Assembly: GCF_025642155.1 (NCBI RefSeq) | Contig: NZ_CP106798.1 | Span: 3,038,001 to 3,102,000 of the forward strand | DNA length: 64,000 nt | From: Streptomyces sp. HUAS 15-9 | Lineage (GTDB): Bacteria; Actinomycetota; Actinomycetes; Streptomycetales; Streptomycetaceae | Direction of reading: 5' to 3' | In this document: positions 54,604 to 63,766 of the stretch, piece by piece | How positions within the stretch are numbered: position 1 is the stretch's first letter | Layout of the letters: every line of letters begins with the position of its first letter | Translations under genes and position numbers: made by a program | Notes under the pieces: model-generated | The model's database searches: none | Told to the model about the DNA's origin: nothing | Seen by the model: the letters and a program-made list of their open reading frames with translations, nothing else

Positions 54604-55377
54604 TCATCCGCAGGCGGGAGTGCCGCTAGCGGACGGTGACGCGTCGGGGACGAGGGCGGCCCGTCGGTCGGCGATCTCCTGCTTGCCGGTCACCCACAGG
54701 TCCGGGGCGGCGGCCCGGTCCGCGAAGCCGACCAGCACGTGGTCGCCCTCGCGGGGGGCGGGGTCGATCGACTCGTCCGTGAGGAAGGTGAGTTCGTCCT
54801 TGCCCCGGGACGGCTTGTAGTAGTGGGTCACGCGCAGGGTGACCCGCCGCTGTCCGGTGCCTGGCACCCGCTCGACGGCGGTCACGTCGCCCTCGGCCAC
54901 GAGCCGGGAGCAGGCCACGTACATCGGCCCCTGGTCCGACTTTCCGTCGGAGGCCTTGGCCGCGCTGTCGCTCGCGCCGCCCGCCATGGTGCTCCCCGTC
55001 TGGGTCAGCAGCCAGGCCATCCCGGACAGCACGGCCGCCACGGCGACCACGGCAAAGGCCCCGAAGGCGAGGTTCAGCGCACGGGGCCGACGGGTGCGCA
55101 CGGGCCGTACCGCGTTCATCGGTGCGGGCTTCGGTACCGCCGCGGGCTCGCTCAACGCCTCCGCGAGAAGGCCCAGTTGCTCCCGGAGCAGTACCACGTC
55201 GGCGGTCGCCGCCCGGTGTTCGGCCATGAACGCGGCGTCGGCGCGGGCCTCGTCCGGCAGCGGCCGGTCCGTGAGGACGGCCATCAACGCGTCCAGGCCG
55301 GCGTCACCGCCGTCGTGCCCGACGTCGTGCCCGTCGTATGCCTCGTACGCCTCGTATCCATCGTGTTCGGCGGTCAC
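54604..55377 (-). CDS. Membrane protein paired with an ECF sigma factor (probable anti-sigma)
   Basis: A 257-aa bitopic protein. Residues 1-100 are cytoplasmic, with an acidic Tyr/Glu/Asp-rich start and a leucine-rich patch (VVLLREQLGLLAEAL). One helix follows at about 103-125, then a roughly 130-aa extracytoplasmic domain. The GTG start is 1 bp after the sigma factor stop, so the pair is translationally linked, as is usual for sigma/anti-sigma genes. I do not see the zinc-binding HxxxCxxC signature, so the anti-sigma role is inferred from layout and topology. Confidence 0.65.
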   Translation of the reverse strand: MTAEHDGYEAYEAYDGHDVGHDGGDAGLDALMAVLTDRPLPDEARADAAFMAEHRAATADVVLLREQLGLLAEALSEPAAVPKPAPMNAVRPVRTRRPRALNLAFGAFAVVAVAAVLSGMAWLLTQTGSTMAGGASDSAAKASDGKSDQGPMYVACSRLVAEGDVTAVERVPGTGQRRVTLRVTHYYKPSRGKDELTFLTDESIDPAPREGDHVLVGFADRAAAPDLWVTGKQEIADRRAALVPDASPSASGTPACG

Positions 55378-55378
55378 G

Positions 55379-55912
55379 TCACACCACCTCGTCCTCGTGC
55401 AGGCGGGCGCGCAGGGCCCGTACCGCCGTGTGCAGCCTGCTCTTGACCGTGCCCTCGGGAATGCCGAGCTCCTCGGCTATCCCGCGCACCGGCAGGTCGG
55501 CGTAGAAGCGCAGGACGACGACCTGGCGCTGGCTGTCGGGCAGGTCGTCCAGGCCCTGGGCGACGGCGAGGGAGAGCACGCTGGTGTCCTCGCCGGAGGG
55601 GTGGTCGCCCTGCCGGAGGGAGGCCAGCCGCTCGCCGAGCCGTTCCTGGCGGCGCTTGGCGCGGTGCCAGTCCATGGCGAGGTTGGAGGCCACCACCGCC
55701 GCCCAGGCCGAGACGTCACGCGGCGCCTCCTCGCCCTTCGCGGCCCGCTCCAGCAGCCGAAGGCGGACCTGCTGCACCCCGTCCAGCAGGTCCGCCTGAG
55801 GCACCCCGCCCAGCGCGAGCACCGCCCGCACCCGGCGTTCCTGGGCCGCGTCCAGTGGATCGTCCCCTCCGTGATCCGCACCCTGGCCGCGGCGGGCCTT
55901 TCTGCGCAGCAC
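55379..55912 (-). CDS. ECF-family RNA polymerase sigma factor
   Basis: A 177-aa sigma-70-family factor. Region 2 is recognisable in AAVVASNLAMDWHRAKRRQ and region 4 in LGIPEGTVKSRLHTAVRALR with LPDSQRQVVVLRFYADLPV. The GTG at 55912 has GGAGG at 7 bp; an upstream GTG at 55918 and a longer open frame are not favoured. It is followed directly by the membrane protein. Target promoters are not known from the sequence. The 415-bp region upstream holds its promoter and that of asd. Confidence 0.88.
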   Translation of the reverse strand: MLRRKARRGQGADHGGDDPLDAAQERRVRAVLALGGVPQADLLDGVQQVRLRLLERAAKGEEAPRDVSAWAAVVASNLAMDWHRAKRRQERLGERLASLRQGDHPSGEDTSVLSLAVAQGLDDLPDSQRQVVVLRFYADLPVRGIAEELGIPEGTVKSRLHTAVRALRARLHEDEVV

Positions 55913-57348
<1,436 letters not shown>

Positions 57349-57366
57349 CGCGCGGCAACCTGCGAC

Positions 57367-57398
57367 GAAGGGCGGCCACGATCGCGTGGCCGCCCTTC
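57367..57398. terminator. Terminator between asd and the DUF1203 gene
   Basis: Perfect 14-bp stem (57367-57380 with 57385-57398), loop ATCG, between convergent stops at 57348 and 57418. Confidence 0.9.
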
Positions 57399-57417
57399 CG
57401 CATGCCTGGGTCCGGCC

Positions 57418-57936
57418 CTACGGCCGCCGCACCTCGTACAGGAAGCACCCGTACTCCACGGCCCGTACGTGCACGAGCGCCACCTGGGGGTCGGCGAAGG
57501 CCTCCGTGAAGGCCTGCTCGAAGTCGCCGGGGTGCTCGACCAGCCGGCCGCCCAGGATGTGCCCGTCGGCGGAGTAGCGGCGGACGGTGCGGTGGGCCTC
57601 GGTGAAGGGCAGGGCGCCGCCGTCCGGCCCCGGGCACTCCCGCGCATGGATGAAGACGGGACCCTGCTCGTCGTAGGCGCCCGGCTCGGCGCCGGTCCGG
57701 GCGGCCCAGCGGCGCAGGGGGGCGTAGGAGACGAGGGCGATCGGCTCGCCGGGGACGCTCCGGCGCAGACAGCAGCGCAGTGGCGCACCACCCTCCTCGT
57801 CCGTCACGGGAACCGACTCGCGTCCCGCGTCGTCAGTGGAGCGCAGCTCCTTCAGGACCGGCGGGTCGATGGGTCGTGCGGTGTACGTCGTCAGTCCTGC
57901 GGTGTACGTCGTCAGTCCTGCGGTGTACGTCGTCAT
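57418..57936 (-). CDS. DUF1203 family protein with a triplicated N-terminus
   Basis: A 172-aa protein of unknown function. It has the family's ending AFADPQVALVHVRAVEYGCF and an LYEVRRP C-terminus, and a start-proximal MTTYTA that in relatives is followed by RPI or similar. Here the unit TTYTAGL is present three times before RPIDPPVLKELR, from a 21-bp tandem repeat at 57877-57933. Apart from this the domain looks complete. The ATG at 57936 is the first codon of the repeat block. It is divergent from pepN copy 2. Confidence 0.8.
   Translation of the reverse strand: MTTYTAGLTTYTAGLTTYTARPIDPPVLKELRSTDDAGRESVPVTDEEGGAPLRCCLRRSVPGEPIALVSYAPLRRWAARTGAEPGAYDEQGPVFIHARECPGPDGGALPFTEAHRTVRRYSADGHILGGRLVEHPGDFEQAFTEAFADPQVALVHVRAVEYGCFLYEVRRP
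57877..57933 (-). repeat. 21-bp tandem repeat in the 5' end of the DUF1203 gene
   Basis: On the coding strand the unit ACGACGTACACCGCAGGACTG occurs twice perfectly and then as a partial copy of 15 bases. Coding stays in frame, so copy number changes add or remove seven residues. Confidence 0.92.
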
Positions 57937-58048
57937 CTGCCCAGGCTGGCGCGATCGGGCCCGCTCGACCGGCGGGATCCGGACATCGCGTTCCGCGCGG
58001 GTCCCATGGAAGGATGACGCAACCCACACATAACGAGGAGATGACCGC

Positions 58049-60649
58049 GTGCCTGGCACAAACCTGACTCGCGATGAGGCGCAGCAGCGGGCGAAGCTGC
58101 TGACCGTTGACTCGTACGAGATCGATCTCGACCTCTCCGGCGCGCAGGAGGGCGGCACCTACAGGTCCGTGACCACGGTGCGCTTCGACGTCACAGAAAA
58201 CGGTGCCGCGTCCTTCATCGACCTGGTGGCCCCGACGGTCCACGAGGTCACCCTCAACGGCGACCCGCTCGACCCCGACCAGGTCTTCAAGGACTCCCGG
58301 ATCGCCCTGCCGGGCCTCCTGGAGGGCCGCAACGTCCTGCGTGTCGTCGCCGACTGCGCGTACACCAACACCGGCGAGGGCCTGCACCGCTTCGTCGACC
58401 CGGTCGACGAGCAGGCCTACCTCTACACCCAGTTCGAGGTGCCCGACGCCCGCCGGGTCTTCGCCTCCTTCGAGCAGCCGGACCTCAAGGCCACCTTCCA
58501 GTTCACGGTGAAGGCACCGACTGGCTGGACGGTCATTTCCAACTCGCCGACGCCGGAGCCCAAGGACGACATCTGGGTCTTCGAGCCGACGCCGCGCATC
58601 TCGTCGTACATCACCGCGCTGATCGTCGGGCCGTACCACTCGGTGCACAGCGTGTACGAGAAGGACGGCCAGTCGGTCCCGCTCGGCATCTACTGCCGTC
58701 CCTCGCTCGCCGAGTTCCTGGACTCGGACGCGATCTTCGAGGTGACCCGGCAGGGCTTCGACTGGTTCCAGGAGAAGTTCGACTACGCGTACCCGTTCAA
58801 GAAGTACGACCAGCTCTTCGTGCCGGAGTTCAACGCGGGCGCGATGGAGAACGCGGGCGCGGTGACCATCCGCGACCAGTACGTCTTCCGGTCCAAGGTG
58901 ACCGACGCGGCGTACGAGGTCCGCGCGGAGACGATCCTGCACGAGCTGGCCCACATGTGGTTCGGCGACCTGGTCACCATGGAGTGGTGGAACGACCTGT
59001 GGCTGAACGAGTCGTTCGCCACCTACACCTCCATCGCCTGCCAGTCCTACGCCCCCGGGTCGCGCTGGCCGCACGCCTGGACGACGTTCGCGAACTCCAT
59101 GAAGACGTGGGCCTACCGGCAGGACCAGCTGCCGTCCACCCACCCGATCATGGCCGAGATCAACGACCTCGACGACGTGCTCGTCAACTTCGACGGCATC
59201 ACTTACGCCAAGGGCGCGTCCGTCCTCAAGCAGCTCGTCGCGTACGTCGGCATGGACGAGTTCTTCAAGGGCGTGCAGGCCTATTTCAAGGCGCACGCGT
59301 ACGGCAACACGCGCCTGTCCGACCTGCTGGGCGCGCTGGAGGAGACCTCCGGGCGCGATCTGAAGACCTGGTCGAGGAAATGGCTGGAGACGGCCGGCAT
59401 CAACATCCTGCGCCCGGAGATCGAGACGGACGCCGAGGGTGTCATCACCTCCTTCGCCATCCGCCAGGAGGCCCCGGCCCTGCCCGCCGGGGCCAAGGGC
59501 GCTGTATCCGATGATGCGGCTCCGCCGCGTGGGACGCTGCGCCCGCACCGGATCGCGGTCGGTCTGTACGAGCTCGACGGCGACAGCGGCAAGCTGGTCC
59601 GCGCGGACCGTATCGAACTGGACGTGGACGGCGAGCTGACCGCCGTACCGCAGCTGGCCGGCCGCCGCCGCCCGGACGTCGTCCTGCTCAACGACGACGA
59701 CCTGTCGTACGCCAAGGTCCGCCTGGACGAGCGGTCCCTGGCCTTCGTGACCGAGCACCTCGGCGACTTCGAGTCCTCGCTGCCCCGCGCCCTGTGCTGG
59801 GCGTCGGCCTGGGACATGACCCGCGACGCCGAACTCGCCACCCGCGACTACCTCAGTCTGGTCCTGTCGGGCATCGGCAAGGAGTCGGACATCGGTGTCG
59901 TGCAGTCGCTGCAGCGGCAGGTGAAGCTGGCCATCGAGCTGTACGCCGACCCGGCCGCCCGCGAGGCCCTGCTCACCCGCTGGACGGACGCCACGCTGAC
60001 CCATCTGCGCTCCGCCGCGCCGGGCAGCGACCACCAGTTGGCGTGGGCGCGGGCGTTCGCGGCGACGGCCCGTACACCGGAGCAGCTGGACCTTCTCGAG
60101 GGCCTGCTGGACGGCACCCAGACGATCGAGGGCCTGGTCGTCGACACGGAGCTGCGCTGGGCGTTCGTGGAGCGTCTGGCCGCGGTGGGCCGCTTCGACG
60201 AGGCGGAGATCGCGGGCGAGTACGAGCGGGACAAGACCGCGGCCGGTGAGCGGCACGCGGCCACCTCGCGCGCGGCCCGCCCGACGCCGGAGGCCAAGGC
60301 GGAGGCGTGGGCGTCGGTCATCGAGTCCGACAAGCTCCCGAACGCGGTGCAGGAGGCCGTGATCGGCGGCTTCGTCCAGACGGACCAGCGGGAGCTGGTG
60401 GCGCCCTACACGGACAAGTACTTCGAGGTCCTGAAGGACATCTGGGACTCCCGTTCGCACGAGATCGCCCAGCAGATCGCGATCGGCCTCTACCCGTCGA
60501 TCCAGGTGTCCGAGGAGACCCTCGCCAAGACGGACGCCTGGCTCGCCTCGGCCGAGCCCACCGCGGCCCTGCGCCGCCTCGTCTCGGAGTCCCGCTCGGG
60601 CATCGAGCGGGCCCTGAAGGCACAGGCGGCGGACGCGGCGACCGCGTAG
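58049..60649 (+). CDS. pepN: Aminopeptidase N, copy 2 (M1 family)
   Basis: Zinc aminopeptidase of 866 aa, the usual length for actinobacterial PepN. The GAMEN motif (GAMENAGAVT) and zinc site HELAHMWFGDL are intact, with the distal Glu in LWLNESFA. The GTG at 58049 follows GAGGAG by 8 bp. It shares layout and most motifs with the copy at 42226, but differs widely in the C-terminal helical domain. The two probably have overlapping peptide ranges. It ends at a hairpin terminator before a GC-rich repeat block. Confidence 0.95.
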   Translation: MPGTNLTRDEAQQRAKLLTVDSYEIDLDLSGAQEGGTYRSVTTVRFDVTENGAASFIDLVAPTVHEVTLNGDPLDPDQVFKDSRIALPGLLEGRNVLRVVADCAYTNTGEGLHRFVDPVDEQAYLYTQFEVPDARRVFASFEQPDLKATFQFTVKAPTGWTVISNSPTPEPKDDIWVFEPTPRISSYITALIVGPYHSVHSVYEKDGQSVPLGIYCRPSLAEFLDSDAIFEVTRQGFDWFQEKFDYAYPFKKYDQLFVPEFNAGAMENAGAVTIRDQYVFRSKVTDAAYEVRAETILHELAHMWFGDLVTMEWWNDLWLNESFATYTSIACQSYAPGSRWPHAWTTFANSMKTWAYRQDQLPSTHPIMAEINDLDDVLVNFDGITYAKGASVLKQLVAYVGMDEFFKGVQAYFKAHAYGNTRLSDLLGALEETSGRDLKTWSRKWLETAGINILRPEIETDAEGVITSFAIRQEAPALPAGAKGAVSDDAAPPRGTLRPHRIAVGLYELDGDSGKLVRADRIELDVDGELTAVPQLAGRRRPDVVLLNDDDLSYAKVRLDERSLAFVTEHLGDFESSLPRALCWASAWDMTRDAELATRDYLSLVLSGIGKESDIGVVQSLQRQVKLAIELYADPAAREALLTRWTDATLTHLRSAAPGSDHQLAWARAFAATARTPEQLDLLEGLLDGTQTIEGLVVDTELRWAFVERLAAVGRFDEAEIAGEYERDKTAAGERHAATSRAARPTPEAKAEAWASVIESDKLPNAVQEAVIGGFVQTDQRELVAPYTDKYFEVLKDIWDSRSHEIAQQIAIGLYPSIQVSEETLAKTDAWLASAEPTAALRRLVSESRSGIERALKAQAADAATA

Positions 60650-60668
60650 TCGCTGTCGCTACGACCTT

Positions 60669-60702
60669 GGGGGCGTCCGGTGCTTCACCGGGCGCCCCCT
60701 TT
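60669..60702 (+). terminator. Terminator after pepN copy 2
   Basis: 14-bp stem (60669-60682 with 60686-60699, one G-T pair), 3-nt loop, followed by TTT. Confidence 0.88.
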
Positions 60703-60713
60703 GGTTCGCGTGG

Positions 60714-60934
60714 GCTGCGGGCTGCTGGCCGCAGGCCGCGTGGGCCGCAGGCCGCGAGCTGCAGGCCGCAGGCCGCGTGGGCCGCAGGCCGCGTGGGCCG
60801 CAGGCCGCAGGCCGCTGGCCGCTGGCCGCGAGCTGCAGGCCGCTGGCCGCTGGCCGCCGCAGGCCGCTGTCTGCTGGCCGCTGGCCGCTGGCCGCCGCAG
60901 GCCGCAGGCCGCAGGCCGCAGGCCGCAGGCTGCT
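60714..60934. repeat. Degenerate heptamer repeat block (GGCCGCN)
   Basis: About 220 bp containing 24 copies of GGCCGC, mostly in tandem 7-mers (GGCCGCA, GGCCGCT, GGCCGCG) with a few 2- to 7-base interruptions. A 16-base higher-order unit (GGCCGCAGGCCGCGTG) appears three times. It fills the gap between the pepN terminator and the monooxygenase stop (61073) and is non-coding on both strands as far as I can tell. Likely a variable-number repeat. Confidence 0.85.
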
Positions 60935-61072
60935 CAGTGCGGGACGTCGAGCACTCGGCCGCGTGGGGTCTCGTCAGCTGACTGGGCGACCTGTCGCACG
61001 AGTTGCTCGCGGGCGCGGCCCGCGGCGAGGCCTGAGCAAGGCGCCTGAGCCGGTAGCGGACCCGCTTCCGGG

Positions 61073-62542
61073 TCACCCCATGTGGGCGGTCAGCGCGGCT
61101 TCCACCGTCGCCGGGTCGGTGGCGTCGGCTGCCCAGGCCACGTATCCGTCGGGGCGCACCAGCAGGGCCATGCGGCGGTCGCTCGCCCAGTGCGCCACGG
61201 TCAGCCGCTCCGCGCGGTCCCGACCGCCTTGTCCGCCCTCGTACGTCGCCGGGGTGATCAGTACGAACCGCCCGCCCCGCAGGGCCTCGTAGAGGCGGCC
61301 GCCGTCGGCGAGGGCGACGTCGGGGACGCGTGTGCCGGTGAGGCGGTGGGAGCCGCGGGGGGCCGGGTAGCGGTAGCCGATGCCGGTGATCTGGCCGACC
61401 GCCTTGCGGCGGGCGGGTCCGACGGTGTCGAGGAACGCGGTGAGGGTGGCCCGCAGGGCCAGGGTCCAGGGGCGCTTGGCCATGGCAAGGCGGACGATGC
61501 CGCCGCTGCTGCGGAGCACGGACCTGCCGACGGGGTGACGCTCGGCCTGGTAGGTGTCCAGCAGCGCCGGGTCCGCGTGGTGGTTGGCGACCGCGGCCAG
61601 CTTCCAGCCCAGGTTGGCCGCGTCCTGCAGACCGGTGTTCATGCCCTGGCCGCCGGCCGGGGTGTGCACGTGCGCGGCGTCGCCGGCCAGGAAGACACGG
61701 CCGACCCGGTAGGCGGGGGCCTGGCGCTCGTCGCTGTGGAAGCGGGACATCCAGCGGGCGCCGTGCATCCCGAAGTCACGGCCGAGGGCGAGCCTGGTGA
61801 TCTCCTTGACCTCCTCGAGGTCGATGGGCTCGCTGTCGGCGACGTTACGGCGGCGGTGCCAGCCGATGACACGGTAGTAGCCGTCGCCGAAGGGGGCGAT
61901 GAAGGCGAAGGCGTCGCCGACGGCGTTCACGGTGAGCAGCGTGTCCGGCTTCTCGGCGAGCAGGACGTCGGCGAGGACGACGGAACGGATCACCGACCTG
62001 CCGGGGAAGGGCAGCCCGATCGCGTCACGCACGGCGCTGCGCATGCCGTCGGCGCCGACGACATAGGCGGCCCGCAGGCTCTGGGCCTCGCCGCCGGGAC
62101 CGCGGACCTCGACGGTGACGCCGTCCGCGTCCTGGACCAGCCCGGTCAGCTCGGTCTCGTGACGGAAGTCCACCCCCGCCTCCACCGCGCGCCGCTCCAG
62201 CGCCTTCTCCACCTCGTACTGCGGAAGGACCAGGAGGTGGTTGAAGCGGGAGGGGAGCGTGTCGAGGTCGATGGTGAGGCGGCCGAAGAGGGCGAGCCGG
62301 TCGAGGGGCTGCCCGGCGGCCTCCAGGTCGTCGGCGAGGCCGCGTGCGTCGAGCTGCTCCAGGGTGCGGGCGTGCAGGACGAAGGCCCGGGACAGGTTAC
62401 TGATCTTGTGCGGGCGCCTTTCGAGAAGCGTGACGGGGACGCCCGCGGTGGCGAGGTCGCCGGCCAGGAGGAGGCCGGTGGGGCCGGAGCCCACGACGAT
62501 GACGGGGAGCGGGTTGCGGGTGGTGCCAGTCGTGCCGTTCAT
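61073..62542 (-). CDS. FAD-dependent monooxygenase (aromatic hydroxylase type)
   Basis: A 489-aa PheA/TetX-type flavoprotein hydroxylase. The N-terminal FAD motif is VIVVGSGPTGLLLAGDL, the DG region is YVVGADGMRSAVRDAI, and the second FAD motif is FLAGDAAHVHTPAGGQGMN. A C-terminal thioredoxin-like domain typical of phenol hydroxylases is shorter here but its TPATYEG stretch is visible. Members hydroxylate aromatic compounds or inactivate antibiotics such as tetracyclines and rifamycins. The ATG at 62542 follows AGGAGG. It is divergent from TetR, and four of the seven operator units overlap its 5' leader, so it is the likely regulated target. Confidence 0.9.
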   Translation of the reverse strand: MNGTTGTTRNPLPVIVVGSGPTGLLLAGDLATAGVPVTLLERRPHKISNLSRAFVLHARTLEQLDARGLADDLEAAGQPLDRLALFGRLTIDLDTLPSRFNHLLVLPQYEVEKALERRAVEAGVDFRHETELTGLVQDADGVTVEVRGPGGEAQSLRAAYVVGADGMRSAVRDAIGLPFPGRSVIRSVVLADVLLAEKPDTLLTVNAVGDAFAFIAPFGDGYYRVIGWHRRRNVADSEPIDLEEVKEITRLALGRDFGMHGARWMSRFHSDERQAPAYRVGRVFLAGDAAHVHTPAGGQGMNTGLQDAANLGWKLAAVANHHADPALLDTYQAERHPVGRSVLRSSGGIVRLAMAKRPWTLALRATLTAFLDTVGPARRKAVGQITGIGYRYPAPRGSHRLTGTRVPDVALADGGRLYEALRGGRFVLITPATYEGGQGGRDRAERLTVAHWASDRRMALLVRPDGYVAWAADATDPATVEAALTAHMG

Positions 62543-62560
62543 GGGGGGCCTCCTGGGTTG

Positions 62561-62616
62561 CCAACACCTGTTGACCAACGGTCGCTGGCCAACGCTTGTT
62601 GGTCAACGCTTGTTGG
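62561..62616. promoter_or_regulatory. Operator block A: four tandem 14-bp inverted-repeat units
   Basis: Units at 62561-62574, 62575-62588, 62589-62602 and 62603-62616, each of the form CCAAC-N4-GTTGG with small variations (first base T once, last base A once). Contiguous with no spacer, located downstream of the monooxygenase promoter and thus in its 5' leader. Confidence 0.85.
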
Positions 62617-62618
62617 CA

Positions 62619-62647
62619 ACATTACGACTGAGGCACTGAGACGTCAA
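62619..62647 (-). promoter_or_regulatory. Promoter of the monooxygenase gene
   Basis: On the minus strand, TTGACG (62647-62642) and TAATGT (62624-62619) are separated by 17 bp, a near-consensus vegetative promoter. The -35 box shares bases with operator unit 5 and transcription would start within operator block A. Confidence 0.7.
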
Positions 62648-62685
62648 TACTTGTTGGCCTACGCACGTTGGCCTACGATCGTTGA
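62644..62685. promoter_or_regulatory. Operator block B: three tandem 14-bp inverted-repeat units
   Basis: Units at 62644-62657 (TCAATACTTGTTGG), 62658-62671 (CCTACGCACGTTGG) and 62672-62685 (CCTACGATCGTTGA). Contiguous, ending one base before the TetR ATG. The half-sites of blocks A and B are the same type. The block covers the complete TetR promoter. Confidence 0.82.
62651..62679 (+). promoter_or_regulatory. Leaderless promoter of the TetR gene
   Basis: TTGTTG (62651-62656), 17-bp spacer, TACGAT (62674-62679), then 7 nt to the ATG at 62687. The position of -10 relative to the start codon predicts a leaderless mRNA; there is no ribosome site. Both boxes lie inside operator units, so TetR would repress itself. 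Confidence 0.65.
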
Positions 62686-62686
62686 C

Positions 62687-63295
62687 ATGACTGCGAGCAA
62701 CACCGGCTCCGCCGCCTCCGGCTCCACCGGCTCCCCCAGCGGAGCGCGCCGCTCCGAGACCACCCGCAACGCGATCCTCACCGCCGCCCGCGAGCGCTTC
62801 GCCGCCGACGGCTATGAGCGGGCCACCATCCGCGCGATCGCCAAGGACGCGCACATCGACCCGTCGATGGTGATGCGGTACTTCGGCAACAAGGACGGTC
62901 TCTTCGCGGCGGCCGTCGCGCTCGATCTGCGGCTCCCGGACCTGGTGGCGGTGGGGCGCGACGAGGTCGGCCGGGCGCTCGTGGGTCACTTCCTCGCGCT
63001 GTGGGAGGAGAACGAGGAGCTCACGGCGATGCTGCGGGTCGGCGCCACCAATCAGGCGGGGGCCGAGCGTATGCAGGGCATCTTCCGCGACCAGCTGCTG
63101 CCGGTGGCCCTACAGGTGTGCCCCGACCCCGAGCAGGTCCCGGCGCGGGCCGCGCTGTGCGCCTCGCAGCTGCTCGGGCTGGCGCTCACCCGCTATGTGC
63201 TGCGCCTCCCCCCGGCCGTGGCACTGGCCCGGGAGGAGATCATGGCATGGCTCGCGCCCACGGTGCAGCGGTACCTCACGGCGCCCAGTCCCTGA
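62687..63295 (+). CDS. TetR-family transcriptional repressor
   Basis: A 202-aa regulator. After a Ser/Gly-rich tail of about 25 residues, the N-terminal HTH is typical: AILTAARERFAADGYERATI then HIDPSMVMRYFGNKDGLFAA. The C-terminal ligand domain (about residues 80-202) is all-helical, with a TetR_C type end. The ATG at 62687 sits one base after the last operator unit. It probably represses the divergent monooxygenase gene and itself, and is released by a small molecule that may be the enzyme's substrate. Confidence 0.92.
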   Translation: MTASNTGSAASGSTGSPSGARRSETTRNAILTAARERFAADGYERATIRAIAKDAHIDPSMVMRYFGNKDGLFAAAVALDLRLPDLVAVGRDEVGRALVGHFLALWEENEELTAMLRVGATNQAGAERMQGIFRDQLLPVALQVCPDPEQVPARAALCASQLLGLALTRYVLRLPPAVALAREEIMAWLAPTVQRYLTAPSP

Positions 63296-63340
63296 GGCGC
63301 AGGCACGCACACCGATACGGGTACGGACACGGACGCGGAC

Positions 63341-63396
63341 ACGCCGAGGGCGCCGGCCTCACCGCGAACGTGGCGGGAGGACGGCGCCCTCGGCGT
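63341..63396. terminator. Terminator between tetR and the small membrane protein gene
   Basis: Perfect 15-bp stem (63341-63355 with 63382-63396) with a 26-nt loop, between convergent stops at 63295 and 63413. Confidence 0.85.
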
Positions 63397-63412
63397 ACAG
63401 GTCAGCTTTGGC

Positions 63413-63664
63413 TCAGGCCTTCGCCCTGGACTTGGTCACGCGGTACTTGGACTTGTCCAGGACCATCACCAGACCGGTGATGACGGCGAACAGGACGAGC
63501 GGTGCCACGACATAGAGGCCCAGCGTCTCGATGACGCTCAGGCCCTGACCGGGGTCGTCACCGTCGTCGCGCGTGAGCGCGAGCGCGGGGGACGACATGA
63601 GCAGCATCATCAGCGTCGTACCGGCAGCCAGGGCGCCGGCGCGCAGGGCGTTCTTCTTGTCCAC
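63413..63664 (-). CDS. Small secreted/membrane protein, unknown function
   Basis: An 83-aa protein from the GTG at 63664. A signal-like helix (residues 8-30, ending PALALTRDD) is followed by a short acidic Asp/Gly stretch, a second helix (LYVVAPLVLFAVITGLVMVL) and a basic tail KSKYRVTKSRAKA. This arrangement suggests an N-out or processed membrane protein. It has no recognisable motif. It is separated from malQ by about 100 bp on the same strand. Confidence 0.75.
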   Translation of the reverse strand: MDKKNALRAGALAAGTTLMMLLMSSPALALTRDDGDDPGQGLSVIETLGLYVVAPLVLFAVITGLVMVLDKSKYRVTKSRAKA

Positions 63665-63766
63665 AGTGCCAAAGTAGCGAACGCCTGAACAGGCTGCGCG
63701 CCCGGGGTGCCGTAGACGAGCGCGCGGGCCCCTCGCCGGCCTTCACCGCCCTCCCGGTGCCCGCCC

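Noticed and set aside
60714-60934. Coding region for an Ala/Gly/Arg repeat protein
   Set aside because: Frames exist but lack start signals, begin within the pepN terminator area and consist only of the heptamer translation.
62561-62685. CRISPR array or iterons
   Set aside because: Units are contiguous 14-mers without unique spacers, lie exactly over two divergent promoters and have dyad symmetry; no cas or rep genes nearby.
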